Shown here: positions 1 through 11,047 of the stretch, one piece after another
Layout of the letters: each line of letters begins with the position of its first letter
Numbering within the stretch: the stretch's first letter is position 1
Assembly: GCA_963920525.1 (NCBI GenBank)
Contig: OY986437.1
Coordinates: 196,931,511 to 196,995,510, forward strand
Direction of reading: 5' to 3'
DNA length: 64,000 nucleotides
Source: Dichetophora obliterata
Taxonomy: Eukaryota > Arthropoda > Insecta > Diptera > Sciomyzidae
Notes under the pieces: generated by a model
What the model saw: the letters and a program-made list of their open reading frames with translations, nothing else
Databases searched by the model: none
Told to the model about the DNA's origin: nothing
Program-made: the position numbers and the translations under genes

Positions 1-659
1 CGTTAACATCCAATTTTTTATAAATTGTTCCATGTATCCCAGCTTGAGATGCAGTGGTGGCAGAATATTAGTCTCGATTTTTACTAATGGGGCGTTTAAA
101 ACTTTTTCTGCCCATTTGATACGACTCACGAGGTGGCCATTCTTTTCGATAATAGCAATTTGGTGCATGACTATCCCATTCAAGATCATCGAAATTTTAT
201 TTTTAAATAAAATATCGCTCCGTTGTCGTTGATCTGGATGGAAGGAACTCTTCTTGTTTTAAATCTTTTTTAGTTGCAACAGTAGATTTGCTCGTTGTCG
301 GAACTTCATCATCCCAGGACATTAGTTTAGTAACAGTTACAACATTTGCATACTTTATGTTTTTATGAGTTTTAAAACTGTGACCTGAAACATTGGTTTG
401 ACAAAAGTAGCAATCATCTGGTTTGTAATATGGCTGATGATTCCAAGTCTTAGACTCAGAAAAAGGTGAAACGGCTGAAGGTTTTTATTGTTCTACAGCA
501 ATATTCACAAATAAATTCTGGCTGATACCAGCAATTGGTATTATAAGAGCGATTAAAGAGTTTGTTGTACACTTCCACCGCTCCAAAATTGTTTTTAAAA
601 CTATCGAGTTCTGTAAATAAGCCACAAATGTAGCAAAATTTATTACGTTTGTCATACAT
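1..659 (-). pseudogene. Degenerate copy of a dispersed multicopy arthropod gene (CYICG / CYFC type)
   Basis: On the minus strand from 659 the translation starts MYDKRNKFCYICGLF and has paired Cys motifs (CYIC, CEYCC). After a frame break it continues with PDDCYFCQTNVSGH. Near the window edge, in a further frame, it reads NILPPLHLKLGYMEQF. This order (CYICG start, CYFC...NVSG middle, LPPLH.KLG end) matches a family of uncharacterised proteins found in many copies in insect genomes. I know it only as a dispersed family, possibly carried by a mobile element, and can give no function. Stops and frameshifts make this copy non-coding. It lies antisense inside Dscam1 intron 3, and the left end is cut by the window edge. 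Confidence 0.55.
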
Positions 660-2871
660 TTTAATTTTAGTTGCACACGATTTATATAAAACTTGAAATT
701 TTTTTATATAAAACTAACTGATATACCCGGTGTTACTCGGGAGTCATTTATATAAACATTTTAACATACAATTCTTGATTAAATGTTTTTTAAATTCTGG
801 AATAATGAAAAACATGTTGACTTTTATTTTAAAGCTACCGTTAGAAAGGTACTTGGACGAACTTTATTCCAAAAAAATCTTGGAAAATTTTTGTTGTTGG
901 TGGTTCCATCTCTTGCGGTGTGCTAATTGAATTCAAAGAAGGGGTACGAAAAACATATTTTAAAAATTAAAAATAATTTTTATATTTACTTAATCTTAAA
1001 GCTAGCAAAATTATCTTTTCAACAATATAAAAATTATGGTGGGACTCAATGCGTCCTTAAGATATTTACATTTTAAGATCTAAACAAAGATTTAAATTAA
1101 AAAGTATATTGAAATTTTTGACAAAAAAATTTTAATGTAATATATTAAAAACAGCGGAGATATTGGCATTTAAAGTAAAAACTCTGATTTCCATATCATT
1201 TTTTTTCATTATTAGCTATCAATGTTTTATGAAAAAGTCGTTGTACTAAAAATGATTGTACTAAAATTTATATTAGCTGCGTTTTTTTCATGGGAGATCA
1301 GGATCATATCATCACATTTGCAAGCAAAGTGAAAAAAAAAAAAACAAATAATCCAGCAATTGAACTGGACATTTTAATTGATCCAATTCTATGTTTTAAA
1401 GTGTTGAAAGCGCAACTGTAAAAGTAGACAACACTTAGCCGTTATTGACGGCTAGATGACGCTGCGACTGAAAAAACTGGCAGGTCTGCATTATTTGTTA
1501 TTTTAAAAGTTTGGTAGCAAAGCATTTTCGCAAAACTTATCTGTTAGCTACATAAGAACATTAAATATTCTTCTGTAAGCAGAAAATAGCGCCACCTGTC
1601 TGTAATCCCAAACGTGTGGGTTCAAATTTGAAGAAACTTTTGGTAGATATCATTCAGCTATTCACCACAAGGTGTATAGTTTGTACCCACATTATTTACA
1701 AATGCGGCGCCATCTATCTGTGAATTTAACGCACAGATCAAAACTAATGAAATAATTGTGCTGACCAGATGCGCATATGTTCAACTATATCTCCATATAG
1801 CTGAAATTGATTACATGAAAATATTAACTTTTACAGCATTCTTATTCACAGTCATCTTTTCGATAAAATGGTGATATATATACAACATTTAAAGTACCAT
1901 TGATATAGAACTGAGTGACAAAGGTGACACAATAGTGAGAAAAAATAGAGCCATCACACAACTGCATTCTAAGAGATAAATGGGGACGTTCAAATTATAT
2001 AGAGAATTTTAAAACAAAACTCAGTTTTATTAATATTCTGGTATGAAAAAATAGATTTTTAGCCATAACTTTTGATTGGAAAGAGATATTGGGGTAATTT
2101 TTTCACATAAATTATTTTTGAGACTTGACTTTTTGTAAAAAATATAAAAACAACATTTTGGAAAAAATAAATTTCGCGAAAAAAATCAAAGGGGGTACCC
2201 TTGTTGTTTTGGTGACAAAAACAGTAAAATAATTTTTGCGCTTAGCTGGAAGAATTTTTGCAAACAAATGCTATGTCATATGAAAGGTAGTCAGATTTGC
2301 TATTTTTAATTGATTTCATTTTTACAACAACAACAATTTTTGAGTCATTTTTTGAGTAAAAAGTCAATATGTTGGACCTTTTTATGCATACTCATAAAAC
2401 ATATGTACACTGACTTAACGGTACAGTTCAATCTATTTTTGTGAAGTGATTGTAATGAACTTTTGAACAAAAAAAATTTGAATGAAATATATCAATGGAC
2501 AGCGGAGATATTTGCATCGAAAGACCAAACTTTGATTTTCATGTCGTTTTTTTCTCATTCTTAGGTAACGATGTTTTATGAAGTCGTTGTGCTGAAAATT
2601 TCTACAATTTTGAATATATGTAAATGTTTTTGATGTCAAATTAACAGAAATATTTTAAATTTAAATACACAGAAAACTCCGATACTAAAAAGTTTTATAA
2701 TAACAAAATTACCGTTAGTTGAAAAATTTCAGAGGGGGCGTGGCAAAAACTAAGTATGTAACATTTTAAGTTGGAGTGCACTTAATATGTATACCTAGTT
2801 TGAGCAAAATCCGCTGAGCCGTTTAGATTTGTATAATGACCAAACAAACAAACAAACAAACAGAAAATGAG
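660..2871. other. Intron 3 DNA, no gene seen
   Basis: AT-rich DNA with no supported coding region. It ends in a stretch that resembles the tail of an old mobile element: the phrase CCGCTGAGCCGTTTAG followed by a (CAAA)n run at about 2841-2861. No Dscam exon 3 sequence was found here. Confidence 0.6.
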
Positions 2872-3532
2872 TTAAGATTGTGAGCTTTAAATCAAGTAAG
2901 TTTTCAAGAAGGCAACAACTCTGTATAGAGTCAATCACTTAGCTGACTAGACAGTCTGTTTCGGAAATCGCTACATTTTCCTCTTCAGTAGTTTTTGAGT
3001 GATTAAGCTGTGATCAACTCACTGTTTAAACTAGCTTATGAATGTGCAGATTTTGGAATTCATTCTTATGTATTGTATGGCTGCTAATCATATGACATTT
3101 CAATGCAGTAGGCTATTTATAGATCACCGCTATCAACTCTATCAAGGGTTGCCATCTGTTCTAGTTGCTTCTTCATTTATTTCAATATTCAACTATCGAA
3201 CACCAATGAATATTGAAATAAATGAAGAAGCAACTAGAACAGATGGCAACCCTTGATAGAGTTGATGGCGGTGATCTATAAATAGCCTACTGCTTTGAAA
3301 TGTCGTATGATTAGCAGCCATACAATTCATAAGAATGAATTCCATAATCTGCACATTCATTTGCTAGTTTAAACAGTGAGTTGATCACAGCTTAATCACT
3401 CAAAGACTACTGAATAGGAAAATGTAGCGATTTCCGAAACAGACTGTCTAGTCAGCTAAGTGATTGACTCTATACAGAGTTGTTGTTGTTGCCTTCTTGA
3501 AAACTTACTTGATCTAAAGCTCACAATCTTAA
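2872..3532. mobile_element. 661-bp palindromic foldback element (long hairpin)
   Basis: The left arm (2872-3190) is almost the exact reverse complement of the right arm (3208-3532), with a 17-nt loop between. The outer ends read TTAAGATTGTGAGC and GCTCACAATCTTAA. TTAA at both ends would fit a TTAA target-site duplication, but TTAA is its own reverse complement, so it cannot be told from the terminal repeat. The right arm carries a 6-nt GTT expansion (TGTTGTTGTTGCC against GGCAACAAC). No transposase is present. It is either a foldback or MITE-type element or a young inverted duplication. Its RNA would form a roughly 320-bp duplex. Confidence 0.85.
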
Positions 3533-5452
3533 TTCATGTAATTATTCAATAGATCATAAAAACTAATTAATTTAATTAAACAGAAAATGAGTTTTATTAC
3601 TATAGATATTTCAAAGTTATAAAAACGTGATAAATAAAACGTCAAATAAAGAAACAAACCATTTTTTTACATAAGAAAAGCTCTCATTGTATATTGTGGT
3701 AATTTTTACTTCCTCCACACCTTTTTATTTTTTAAAATGTACCGATTTTTTTAAAGCTTAACTAAAGTGAATGCAAAAGCATAGAAAGCAAAGAGATTGT
3801 AGGTAAAATGTTCGTCAGCGCAACCTGCTGTTTGATGATTCGCGAGAGAAAAAGTCCGCAAAAACAAAATGCATTTCTTAAGTAAAGCTTTTAAAAATTT
3901 TGTATTTTAAAAAAAATGAGAACAAGTTAGAATTGCAACCACAATATGCAATAAGAGCTTAACTTATGTCAGGAATATGTAATTTTGTTTCTTCATTTGA
4001 CGTTTTGTTTCTCACAGCTTTATCAGTTTGGAAACCATTTCATATAAAAAAAATTTGCTATTTAATAAAAAACAGTGTGCAACTAATATTAAAAGTGCGA
4101 AAAACCTAATAAATTGGCTACATTTGTGACTTTTCAATAGATATCAGTCATCGGTATAGTTTTAAAGATATCATATTGAGTTATCTATGCTCCTATTGTT
4201 TTCATCAATAACTCAGTCAATTACTAGCCGATTTTTAAAAACTAAATTGTGTCGTAATTTCTAATAAAAATGTTTGCTTAAAACATTAAGAGATAGTATG
4301 GTGTCTATATAAAATAGTGTGTACAAAAATCGTGAAAGTTGGAAAATATTAAAAAAATTTAAAAAATTGAGTTTGCCGGAAATGTTTATCATTTGAAAGG
4401 TTTAAGTTTTTTCTTTTGGAATCCGGTAAAAATCTGAAAATCGGTGCAACATTGGCTAAGTTACAGCCTTATAAGTGCGCAAAGGTACAAAAACCGGTTT
4501 TTTAACGGTAAGTCTAGATTTTGGGGGTGTTTGGCGAATTTCTGGTATGCATTCTTGTTATACTCAACAAGACCTACAAGAAAAATTGTAACACTTCCCA
4601 CGGATTTTGGAATGTCGCAGAGTGTTATTAATAAATTTTGATTTAGGTTTTGTTTAAAATAATTTTTTTAAAATTTCGTTTTTCCAGTTTGGGAGTGAGG
4701 CAACAAATTTTAAAAAAATTGGAAAAACATTGTTGTTGCCTTTTAATATATCGAGTGCAGTAATAATATAATTGAAATAACACTCGAATATAGAATTCTA
4801 TGATTTGACGAGCTTTTAATATAGATAGTATCAAAAACCAAAAGACCAGTGCACCCAAAAAGAATATTGTATTTTGAATTTTTGCTTCGTATTGGAAATA
4901 ATTTTTTGTTTTTTTGTCTTAATAATGTTGTAACAGAGTTCGTTTTTAATTGCAATATCAGATTCTATAAAATATCTTTTTATAGAAGTTATGTGTCATA
5001 AGGTTTTTTTTTTTATTTAGAGACTAACTTTTACTTAACTGAAAATCTAGTATAAGAAAAAAAAACAATGCAATGTTTGGCTGAAATGTATAAGCACAAC
5101 AAGCTAAAAACTTAACAAATAAAACAATAAAAAGAGGCATTTGACACCCTAAAAAGCACATACAGCGACAACACTTAAACACAGCTATGCCAATAAATAA
5201 AAATATGGCTTATAAACACATTAAGCAGTGTTGTTAAGGAAAAAAAAAAAAATCATAATAATAATCAAATTTAATCCAAACTGTTCCAGTTCCATTTTCT
5301 ATAATCCATATGATTTTTTACACCATATTTAAAAACAAAACATATAGGGGGAAGTTAGAAGCGTTCTGAGCAAAACTGCGGATTCTATTTGATTTATTTT
5401 TTAATTTAATTTGCATTGTTTGATGCCTTGTTTCCTTTCCACATTGTTCCAG
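3533..5452. other. End of intron 3, before exon 4.1
   Basis: AT-rich, no coding region. The last 200 bases are less AT-rich. They hold CTGTTCCAGTTCCATTTTC at about 5281-5299 and a G-rich element, TATAGGGGGAAGTTAGAAGC, at about 5344-5363. The G-rich element can pair with the motif found downstream of the exon 4 variants (see findings). Confidence 0.55.
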
Positions 5453-5614
5453 TTGTTGCACAGTACTACGATACGGATGTAAATAAAGCTTATGTTATAC
5501 GTGGCAATGCGGCAGTTTTGAAGTGTGAAATACCCTCATTTGTAGCAGATTTTGTTAGTGTTGTTTCGTGGCATACGGATCAGGAAGAGGATTTTATGCC
5601 GGGCACTGAATATG
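5453..5614 (+). CDS. Dscam1: Dscam1 exon 4 variant 4.1
   Basis: This 162-nt exon codes for half of Ig2 of the cell-surface receptor Dscam1. The acceptor is TTCCAG and the donor GTTTGT. It reads VVAQYYDTDVNKAYVIRGNA at the start, then LKCEIPSFVADF with the Ig cysteine, the Trp in VVSWH, and an acidic end (PGTEY). It opens like Drosophila 4.1. The downstream pyrimidine motif starts about 75 nt after the donor. Confidence 0.95.
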
Positions 5615-6312
5615 GTTTGTGTTGTTTGCTGTTATGTAGCAAAAATCAGCCCATTGTTTTTTTCAATAGAACAATGAGGGGGTGATATTCCCAAATCCAT
5701 TTTCCATATTGTTCCTAAGGAAAACTGTACGAATCACTTTTTTTTTATATAATCTCCCACATCTCCAAAACTTTTTCTTACAGCACTGAAGTTATGTTTA
5801 AGAATAATGTTTGTTTTATTACCATTTTGTTCTATAGTTTAATTGGCACATTAACCTTTTATGTTCTTATTTTTTCTTTACTTTTCACCAAACTATCTCA
5901 GGGAAGTTATTTCTTGCAATTATGTAATTATAATAAATATTTATATGAGCGCTTCATGAGCGTGCTTTTAATTAAAAAGTTAAGAGTGAACAAAAAATTC
6001 TTGAGAAAGAATCGGTGTAAAAAGTTTTGAGGCAGTGTTAAGAGTGCTTTTTGTTCTTTGTAGCTGTTTGCGTTAATCACGCGTTTGCGCTCTGTTGCAT
6101 TTTCACACGCTTCTTGCACGAAACAACTGCAATTTTGTGACTTTGTGTGCGCAACCATGCAACCAACATCCACCAAAAGTGACAACATCATCATTTCACT
6201 TCCTCAGACGCGCGCGACAGTCAAACTAATTGAGCTTCAAAGTGTAGCTTAAATGAACTTAAAATGTTGCACGTTTCCTTTTTTAACGACCACAAAATTT
6301 TCCGCTCTTTAG
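5615..6312. other. Dscam1: Intron between exon 4.1 and 4.2
   Basis: About 700 bp, the longest gap within the first eight variants. The motif CCATATTGTTCCTAAGG lies near 5704. The rest is AT-rich, then moderately GC-rich near 6060-6220. There is no sign of a lost variant. Confidence 0.6.
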
Positions 6313-6483
6313 TTGTTCAACAACACTATGAATCAGAGGTGAATAATGAGTATGTTATCAGAGGCAATGCGGCGGTGCTTAAGTGTTCCATACCATCGTT
6401 TGTGGCAGATTTTGTGCAGGTGATATCGTGGCAAGATGAGTCGGGAGAGCTTTACGCAACGTTGGATCAACAGCAGGGGCATG
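6313..6483 (+). CDS. Dscam1: Dscam1 exon 4 variant 4.2
   Basis: 171 nt, acceptor TTTAG, donor GTACCT (weak, no G at +5). It starts VVQQHYESEVNNEYVIRGNA and has LKCSIPSFVADF and the Trp in VISWQ. It ends in a Gln/Gly/His-rich piece (DQQQGHG) longer than in 4.1. QQHYES resembles Drosophila variant 4.2. A triple TTCC motif follows 60-110 nt after the donor. Confidence 0.94.
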
Positions 6484-6678
6484 GTACCTATACAAGAATT
6501 GACAATATTATCTTCAAAACATGCCTTAAAGCGGTATTGTAGAGTCATGTGTTCCGATTCCATATAATTCCGTTTCATTTCCAAACTTTCCCATTTATTT
6601 TAGTGCTTTTAAGTTGCATTTACCATGAAAAATATATTGTTTTTTTTTTCTTTCTGAATTATACCTTGTAATTTACAG

Positions 6679-6840
6679 TTGTCAATCAGTACTACGAGGC
6701 CGAGGTGGTTTCTGAATATGTCATAAAAGGCAATACGGCTGTTCTAAAATGTACCATACCCAGTTTTGTGGCGGATTTTGTCAAAGTTGAGGCTTGGTTA
6801 GCAAGTGATAGCACAGAATTTTTGCCAGCAGAGAATTTTG
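6679..6840 (+). CDS. Dscam1: Dscam1 exon 4 variant 4.3
   Basis: 162 nt, acceptor TTTACAG, donor GTATTT. It starts VVNQYYEAEVVSEYVIKGNT, then LKCTIPSFVADF and the Trp in VEAWL. The end is less acidic (PAENF). It belongs to the same subgroup as 4.4 and 4.5 (VVNQ.Y.A). The donor is weak for U1 pairing, as expected for an exon that is skipped by default. Confidence 0.95.
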
Positions 6841-7012
6841 GTATTTTTAATTTTGCAAACAAAGTGTAAACTTAGAAAAAAAAATCTCACTCCGGCATTC
6901 CTCAATCCTATCCAGTTTCAATAAGTTCTTACACCTTTTTGTTTAGTTCAACGGTTTTGTTAAAAACACATTTCTTCATAATTTTTATTTTGTCTCTTAC
7001 AACACTTTTTAG

Positions 7013-7174
7013 TTGTGAACCAATACTACGGCGCTGACATTCTCATGGAATATGTTATTAAAGGCAATTCAGCGGTTTTAAAGTGTTCCATTCCATCGTT
7101 TGTGGCTGATTTTGTGCGCGTAGAGTCGTGGATCGATGAGGAGGGCACCGAATTAAGACACTCAAATAATTTTG
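7013..7174 (+). CDS. Dscam1: Dscam1 exon 4 variant 4.4
   Basis: 162 nt, acceptor TTTTTAG, donor GTGCGC. It starts VVNQYYGADILMEYVIKGNS, then LKCSIPSFVADF, RVESWIDEEGT, and ends HSNNF. It is nearly identical in its middle to 4.5 (RVESWIDE.GT), so the two are a recent tandem duplicate pair whose differences lie at both ends of the exon. Confidence 0.95.
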
Positions 7175-7369
7175 GTGCGCTTAGCAACAGACATTTAGTT
7201 TTAAGTATTAGTGTTCAAGTGCCAATTCCATAACATTCCTCATCTCTATATTTATATTTTTGTTTTAAATATGTTCTTAGTATTAAGCATAGATTTGTTA
7301 GTTTTTTAAAAGTTTCATTTCCATAACGTTTAATTTTTTCATTGGCAAAACGTCCCGCTTGTTTTACAG

Positions 7370-7531
7370 TTGTCAATCAATTCTATGAGGCAGAAATAAT
7401 GACCGAATATGTTATCAAAGGCAATGCTGCCGTTTTGAAGTGTTCCATTCCATCGTTTGTCGCCGATTTTGTGCGCGTTGAGTCCTGGATTGATGAGGAT
7501 GGCACAGTTTTGACTTTTTCCGATAATTACG
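7370..7531 (+). CDS. Dscam1: Dscam1 exon 4 variant 4.5
   Basis: 162 nt, acceptor TTTTACAG, donor GTGTGC. It starts VVNQFYEAEIMTEYVIKGNA, then LKCSIPSFVADF, RVESWIDEDGT, and ends FSDNY. It is the sister of 4.4. The motif TTCCACAACGTTCCCGT follows at about 7583-7599. Confidence 0.95.
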
Positions 7532-7686
7532 GTGTGCATTTGTAGCATTTGCTTATAGCGCTAGTGCAACCAGAAAATCCTAGTTCCACAACGTTCCCGT
7601 ACATTATAAAATTAATTTTTGTTTATGTTTTTTATATTTTCTTCTCTCGTCATCTTACACGTTCATCCCCTATTTTATCTTCACAG

Positions 7687-7857
7687 TTGTTTCTCAATTC
7701 TATATAACCGAAGCCGAAAACGAATACGTCATTAAGGGGAATTCAGCTGTGGTTAAGTGCAAAATTCCCTCCTTTGTTGCGGACTTTGTGCAAATTGAAG
7801 CTTGGGTTGATGAAGAGGGCATGGAATTATGGCGCAATAGTTCTACTCAAGCTTTTG
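7687..7857 (+). CDS. Dscam1: Dscam1 exon 4 variant 4.6
   Basis: 171 nt, acceptor TTCACAG, donor GTAGCG. It starts VVSQFYITEAENEYVIKGNS, then VKCKIPSFVADF, the Trp in IEAWVDEEG, and a longer end with NSSTQAF. NSS is a possible N-glycosylation site, absent from its neighbours 4.4 and 4.5. The motif TTCCAAAATATCCCATTCC follows about 45 nt after the donor. Confidence 0.95.
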
Positions 7858-7981
7858 GTAGCGTTTATAAAAAAATGTTCATCTCTTCCTAGTCTTTAGT
7901 TCCAAAATATCCCATTCCTCATAAAAAAAAATTTCCCATTTTAACTCAACTCTTTTATTTTACTTTCTATAACCTGCTTAG

Positions 7982-8149
7982 TTGTCATTCAAACCTATGA
8001 GTCCGAGGCTGATAATGAGTATGTAATACGTGGCAACTCTGTCGTTATGAAGTGTGAAATTCCCTCATATGTCGCGGATTTTGTTTCAGTCGATTTGTGG
8101 ATGGACTCTGAAGGTGGCACCTACTATCCAAACAGCGCTATTGAAACCG
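7982..8149 (+). CDS. Dscam1: Dscam1 exon 4 variant 4.7
   Basis: 168 nt, acceptor TGCTTAG, donor GTACCT. It starts VVIQTYESEADNEYVIRGNS, then MKCEIPSYVADF (Tyr in place of the usual Phe), VDLWMDSEGG, and ends NSAIET. Among the more divergent variants of the first block. Confidence 0.94.
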
Positions 8150-8279
8150 GTACCTTTTAATGTCGAGAACTTGCGTAAAAAAGCATGCTGAATAGCTTCT
8201 AGGCCTCGCTCCCTGTTGTTCCCATTTAATTTTGCTTATGAAAGAAGTTATTTTTTTATTAAAACTTATTCTTTTTTAG

Positions 8280-8450
8280 TCGTTCATCAGTTTTATCAGA
8301 CACGCGTTATCGATGAGTTTGTTTTGCGCGGCAATTCAGCAACCTTGAAATGTTTAGTACCCTCCTTTGTTGCGGATTTTATTGATGTCGAGGCGTGGTT
8401 AGATGAGGATGGCACTGAAATTATGCGTCCTGCAGCTAATGAAAATATTG
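8280..8450 (+). CDS. Dscam1: Dscam1 exon 4 variant 4.8
   Basis: 171 nt, acceptor TTTTTTAG, donor GTAAAT. It starts VVHQFYQTRVIDEFVLRGNS, then LKCLVPSFVADF, VEAWLDEDGTE, and ends PAANENI. Last variant before the 2-kb heptamer-rich gap. A short pyrimidine motif (CACTCCCGATCC) follows about 40 nt after the donor. Confidence 0.95.
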
Positions 8451-10504
8451 GTAAATTCTAATGAAATTGAAAATTAAATTTTGTAAAAACCACTCCCGAT
8501 CCTTAAGTCTTTAATTTAATCTAAATCTAAATTTAAATCGTGAAATATTTACCTCTATAAGTGATAAAAATTAAAGCTAGACTTAATTTTCTTAGCTGTA
8601 ACGAAAATCGTTAACCTAAATATTAAATTTCATTTTATAAATAAGCAGCTGAATATGCTATTAGGGAGCTGAATTAGTTGTTATGTAGTATAAACTGATA
8701 AGAATTGCATAGATACATCTTTGAATGTCAACGCTTACATAAAATCACATTGAAGTTCATATGCTGAATAACATTTGTATTGTTTATGGCATGAAATAGA
8801 GCAGGGAATAAAAATGCTAAATGAAATTTCAGAGTGCTTCATTATAGTTGAATTTTTGTATACGATTTTTCAGTCAAACGCAGCTTGTTTCTCATTCTGA
8901 AGCTGCTGAATTCACTTCAAGTTAGCTGAATAAGGTTTAAAGAAACAGCATTTGATGGGAGTTGCATATTTTAAGTTTGGATCTGAATGCTGACATGAAA
9001 TACCCGACTTAAAAATTTGCCGAATTAAATTTTACTTCATATAAAGATGTTTTAAATCATGTCTGAGCGCTTAATCCATGTTGTTAATATTTGAACATGT
9101 ACTAATTGTTAAGCAACTTAAGTTAAAAATAATCAGAATGCGCTTTATAGTTGCTGAATGACGCTTTTGATTGCACTGCTTGATGTAAAATGCAGTAAAT
9201 GTAAGTGCTTTTGAAAAAATTGTAATAAAAAAAGGGCGCTAAATAAAATTATAAGCAATTCTTGTTATAAGCAATTAACTTGATGAAACTGCCATATTTT
9301 CATTTAATGAAATCACTGAGTTAAGCTTAGTAACCGTAGCTGAATAGATCTTAGCTGCTGTGACTTTAACACTTTCCATACAATTTGTGTGCTAAAAAAG
9401 TTTCAAAGTACTAAAGTAAATTAAATGTTTTATTAAATTAAACAGTCGGATATGAGCGCTAAATTTTATTAAATGTTGTTTTATAACTTTTACTCTCTTC
9501 AGATTGTTTTCCATCAAATATAAATATTTATTCTAATGCTCAATCAGAGCTTAGTTGTTATTTTAAAAGCTTAATTAAGCTGAATGTTTCTTCAAAATTA
9601 GCTTCAAAATCCTAAACAATCATTAAAAATTCTTAAAACACTAATGATAAAACTTGAAAAACTGATCCCTAACATTTATAGCTTATTTCATCTCTTAATT
9701 TAAAAGCGCCTAGAGTTTTTGAGTAGGATTTTCTTTAAACCCATTTTTAAACCAAAATAAATATTTCAAGCACATATAATAATATTCAGCTTTTAATGAC
9801 TCCGCTGTATTTAATTTTTGATCTAAAAACACACATATTTTATTATTAAAAACGCTTTTTTCAAATAAAACAACACATTTTTACTAATTCTGCATGCTGA
9901 ATTTGAGCTGAATAGATGTCTCCCTGCTTTAATTTTAAAAATAACTCAAAATATCGTTTGCTGAATAATATTTTCAGCTGCTGTTCATCTACTGTGACAA
10001 AAAGTTTTATTCAATAGCTGGCTTTGTTTTTAAAATGTCTTTTTTGGCTCCAAATTATTTAACAAAAAGTAACATATTTAAGAGCTAAAAAAGATCTGAT
10101 TAGTTTCTTTGATTGCTATATAAGAATTGCTTTTTAATTTAATTTCAAAATAAACCAGTATTCATGTGCTGAATAAGATTTGCCAAGAAATGAAGAATTA
10201 ATATGTGCGCTGAATTACTTTTTTATTGGCTGTTTAAGACAATGCGTTTTAAAAAAACTCGAATTCAGCAAAAAATAATATATTTTTTGATTCTGAGCGT
10301 TGAATGTGAGCTGAATAGTTTCTTTAGTGCTGAATTGGGATGTATTTCTATCTTCTGTGTGCTAAATGTGAGCTAAATAGCTTTAGGAAGCGCTGAATGT
10401 AAGCTGAATAGCCATTTTACTTCTCAAATTATCAAAATAGTACTATAAATTACCATTTCAAGGCGCTGAATTGCTTTTAACTCCCTGCATCACCTCTTTT
10501 TCAG
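8451..10504 (+). repeat. 2-kb intron with an irregular array of GCTGAAT heptamers
   Basis: This gap between 4.8 and 4.9 has no exon-like sequence. I count about 18 exact GCTGAAT on the + strand (near 8648, 8668, 8762, 8906, 8926, 9152, 9340, 9576, 9895, 9906, 9960, 10167, 10208, 10307, 10329, 10390, 10402, 10463). One-base variants such as GCTAAAT and GTTGAAT are also present. Spacing ranges from 11 to over 300 bases, so it is not a simple tandem repeat. Few copies lie on the other strand. Confidence 0.7.
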
Positions 10505-10663
10505 TGGTTAATCAATACTTTCAATCGCAAGTCTACGATGAATATGTCATCAAGGGTAACTCCGCTATTTTTAAATGTCAAACTCCTAGCTTCGTCGCCG
10601 ATCATGTTGATATCACCGACTGGGTAGACACCGATGGTGGCACATATATAAGAAATTCAACCG
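10505..10663 (+). CDS. Dscam1: Dscam1 exon 4 variant 4.9
   Basis: 159 nt, the shortest variant; acceptor TTTTCAG, donor GTAGGA. It starts VVNQYFQSQVYDEYVIKGNS, then FKCQTPSFVADH, where His replaces the usual Phe after VAD. It continues ITDWVDTDGG and ends IRNST. NST is a possible N-glycosylation site at the exon 4/5 boundary. Confidence 0.94.
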
Positions 10664-10864
10664 GTAGGAAAACGTTGCTACATCGCTTTACAATACATTA
10701 GATACAAAGTAGTTTTCTACGCTATATGAAGGGGATTTCCATTTCCCATGATTCTATCAACATCCTTTAACAACCTGCTGCTAGGTTTCTTTATTGTAAA
10801 ATAATATTTTTTATCAAAAAAATATTTTTTGTTGCCGCTGACCTCATCCATCCTCCTTTCACAG

Positions 10865-11047
10865 TTGTGCCACAATCCTATAGCGTTAACGTCATGGATG
10901 AGGCTGTTTTGCGCGGCAATAGCGCCATACTCAAGTGTCATATACCAAGTTTTGTGGCGGATTTCATAACGGTTGCATCCTGGGTTGACGATGAAGAGCG
11001 TGAAATTTTCACCACCTTCGATGATGGACACTTTAAAAGTGAACGTG
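10865..11047 (+). CDS. Dscam1: Dscam1 exon 4 variant 4.10 (last)
   Basis: 183 nt, the longest variant; acceptor TTTCACAG, donor GTAAAT. It starts VVPQSYSVNVMDEAVLRGNS, then LKCHIPSFVADF, VASWVDDEERE, and an extended charged end (DDGHFKSER). The Pro in VVPQ is unique in the cluster. It is the last variant before exon 5. Confidence 0.94.

Larger units (their letters stand above)
5453..11047 (+). other. Dscam1: Dscam1 exon 4 cluster (10 mutually exclusive variants)
   Basis: Ten exons of 159-183 nt share one phase. Each begins with two bases that complete a Val codon and ends with a single G that exon 5 completes to Asp. Each encodes the first half of Ig2, up to the first Ig cysteine (in LKC or similar) and the strand-C Trp. 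Spacing is tight for 4.1-4.8. A 2.05-kb gap follows, then 4.9 and 4.10. Drosophila melanogaster has 12 variants, so either two were lost here or the count differs in this lineage. Confidence 0.92.

Noticed and set aside
1..5452. Dscam1 exon 3
   Set aside because: No Ig1-type sequence with a matching donor found; it must lie further upstream.
5794..6030. 78-codon + frame in the intron after exon 4.1
   Set aside because: Low-complexity hydrophobic translation, no acceptor or donor, no Ig motif; intronic chance frame.
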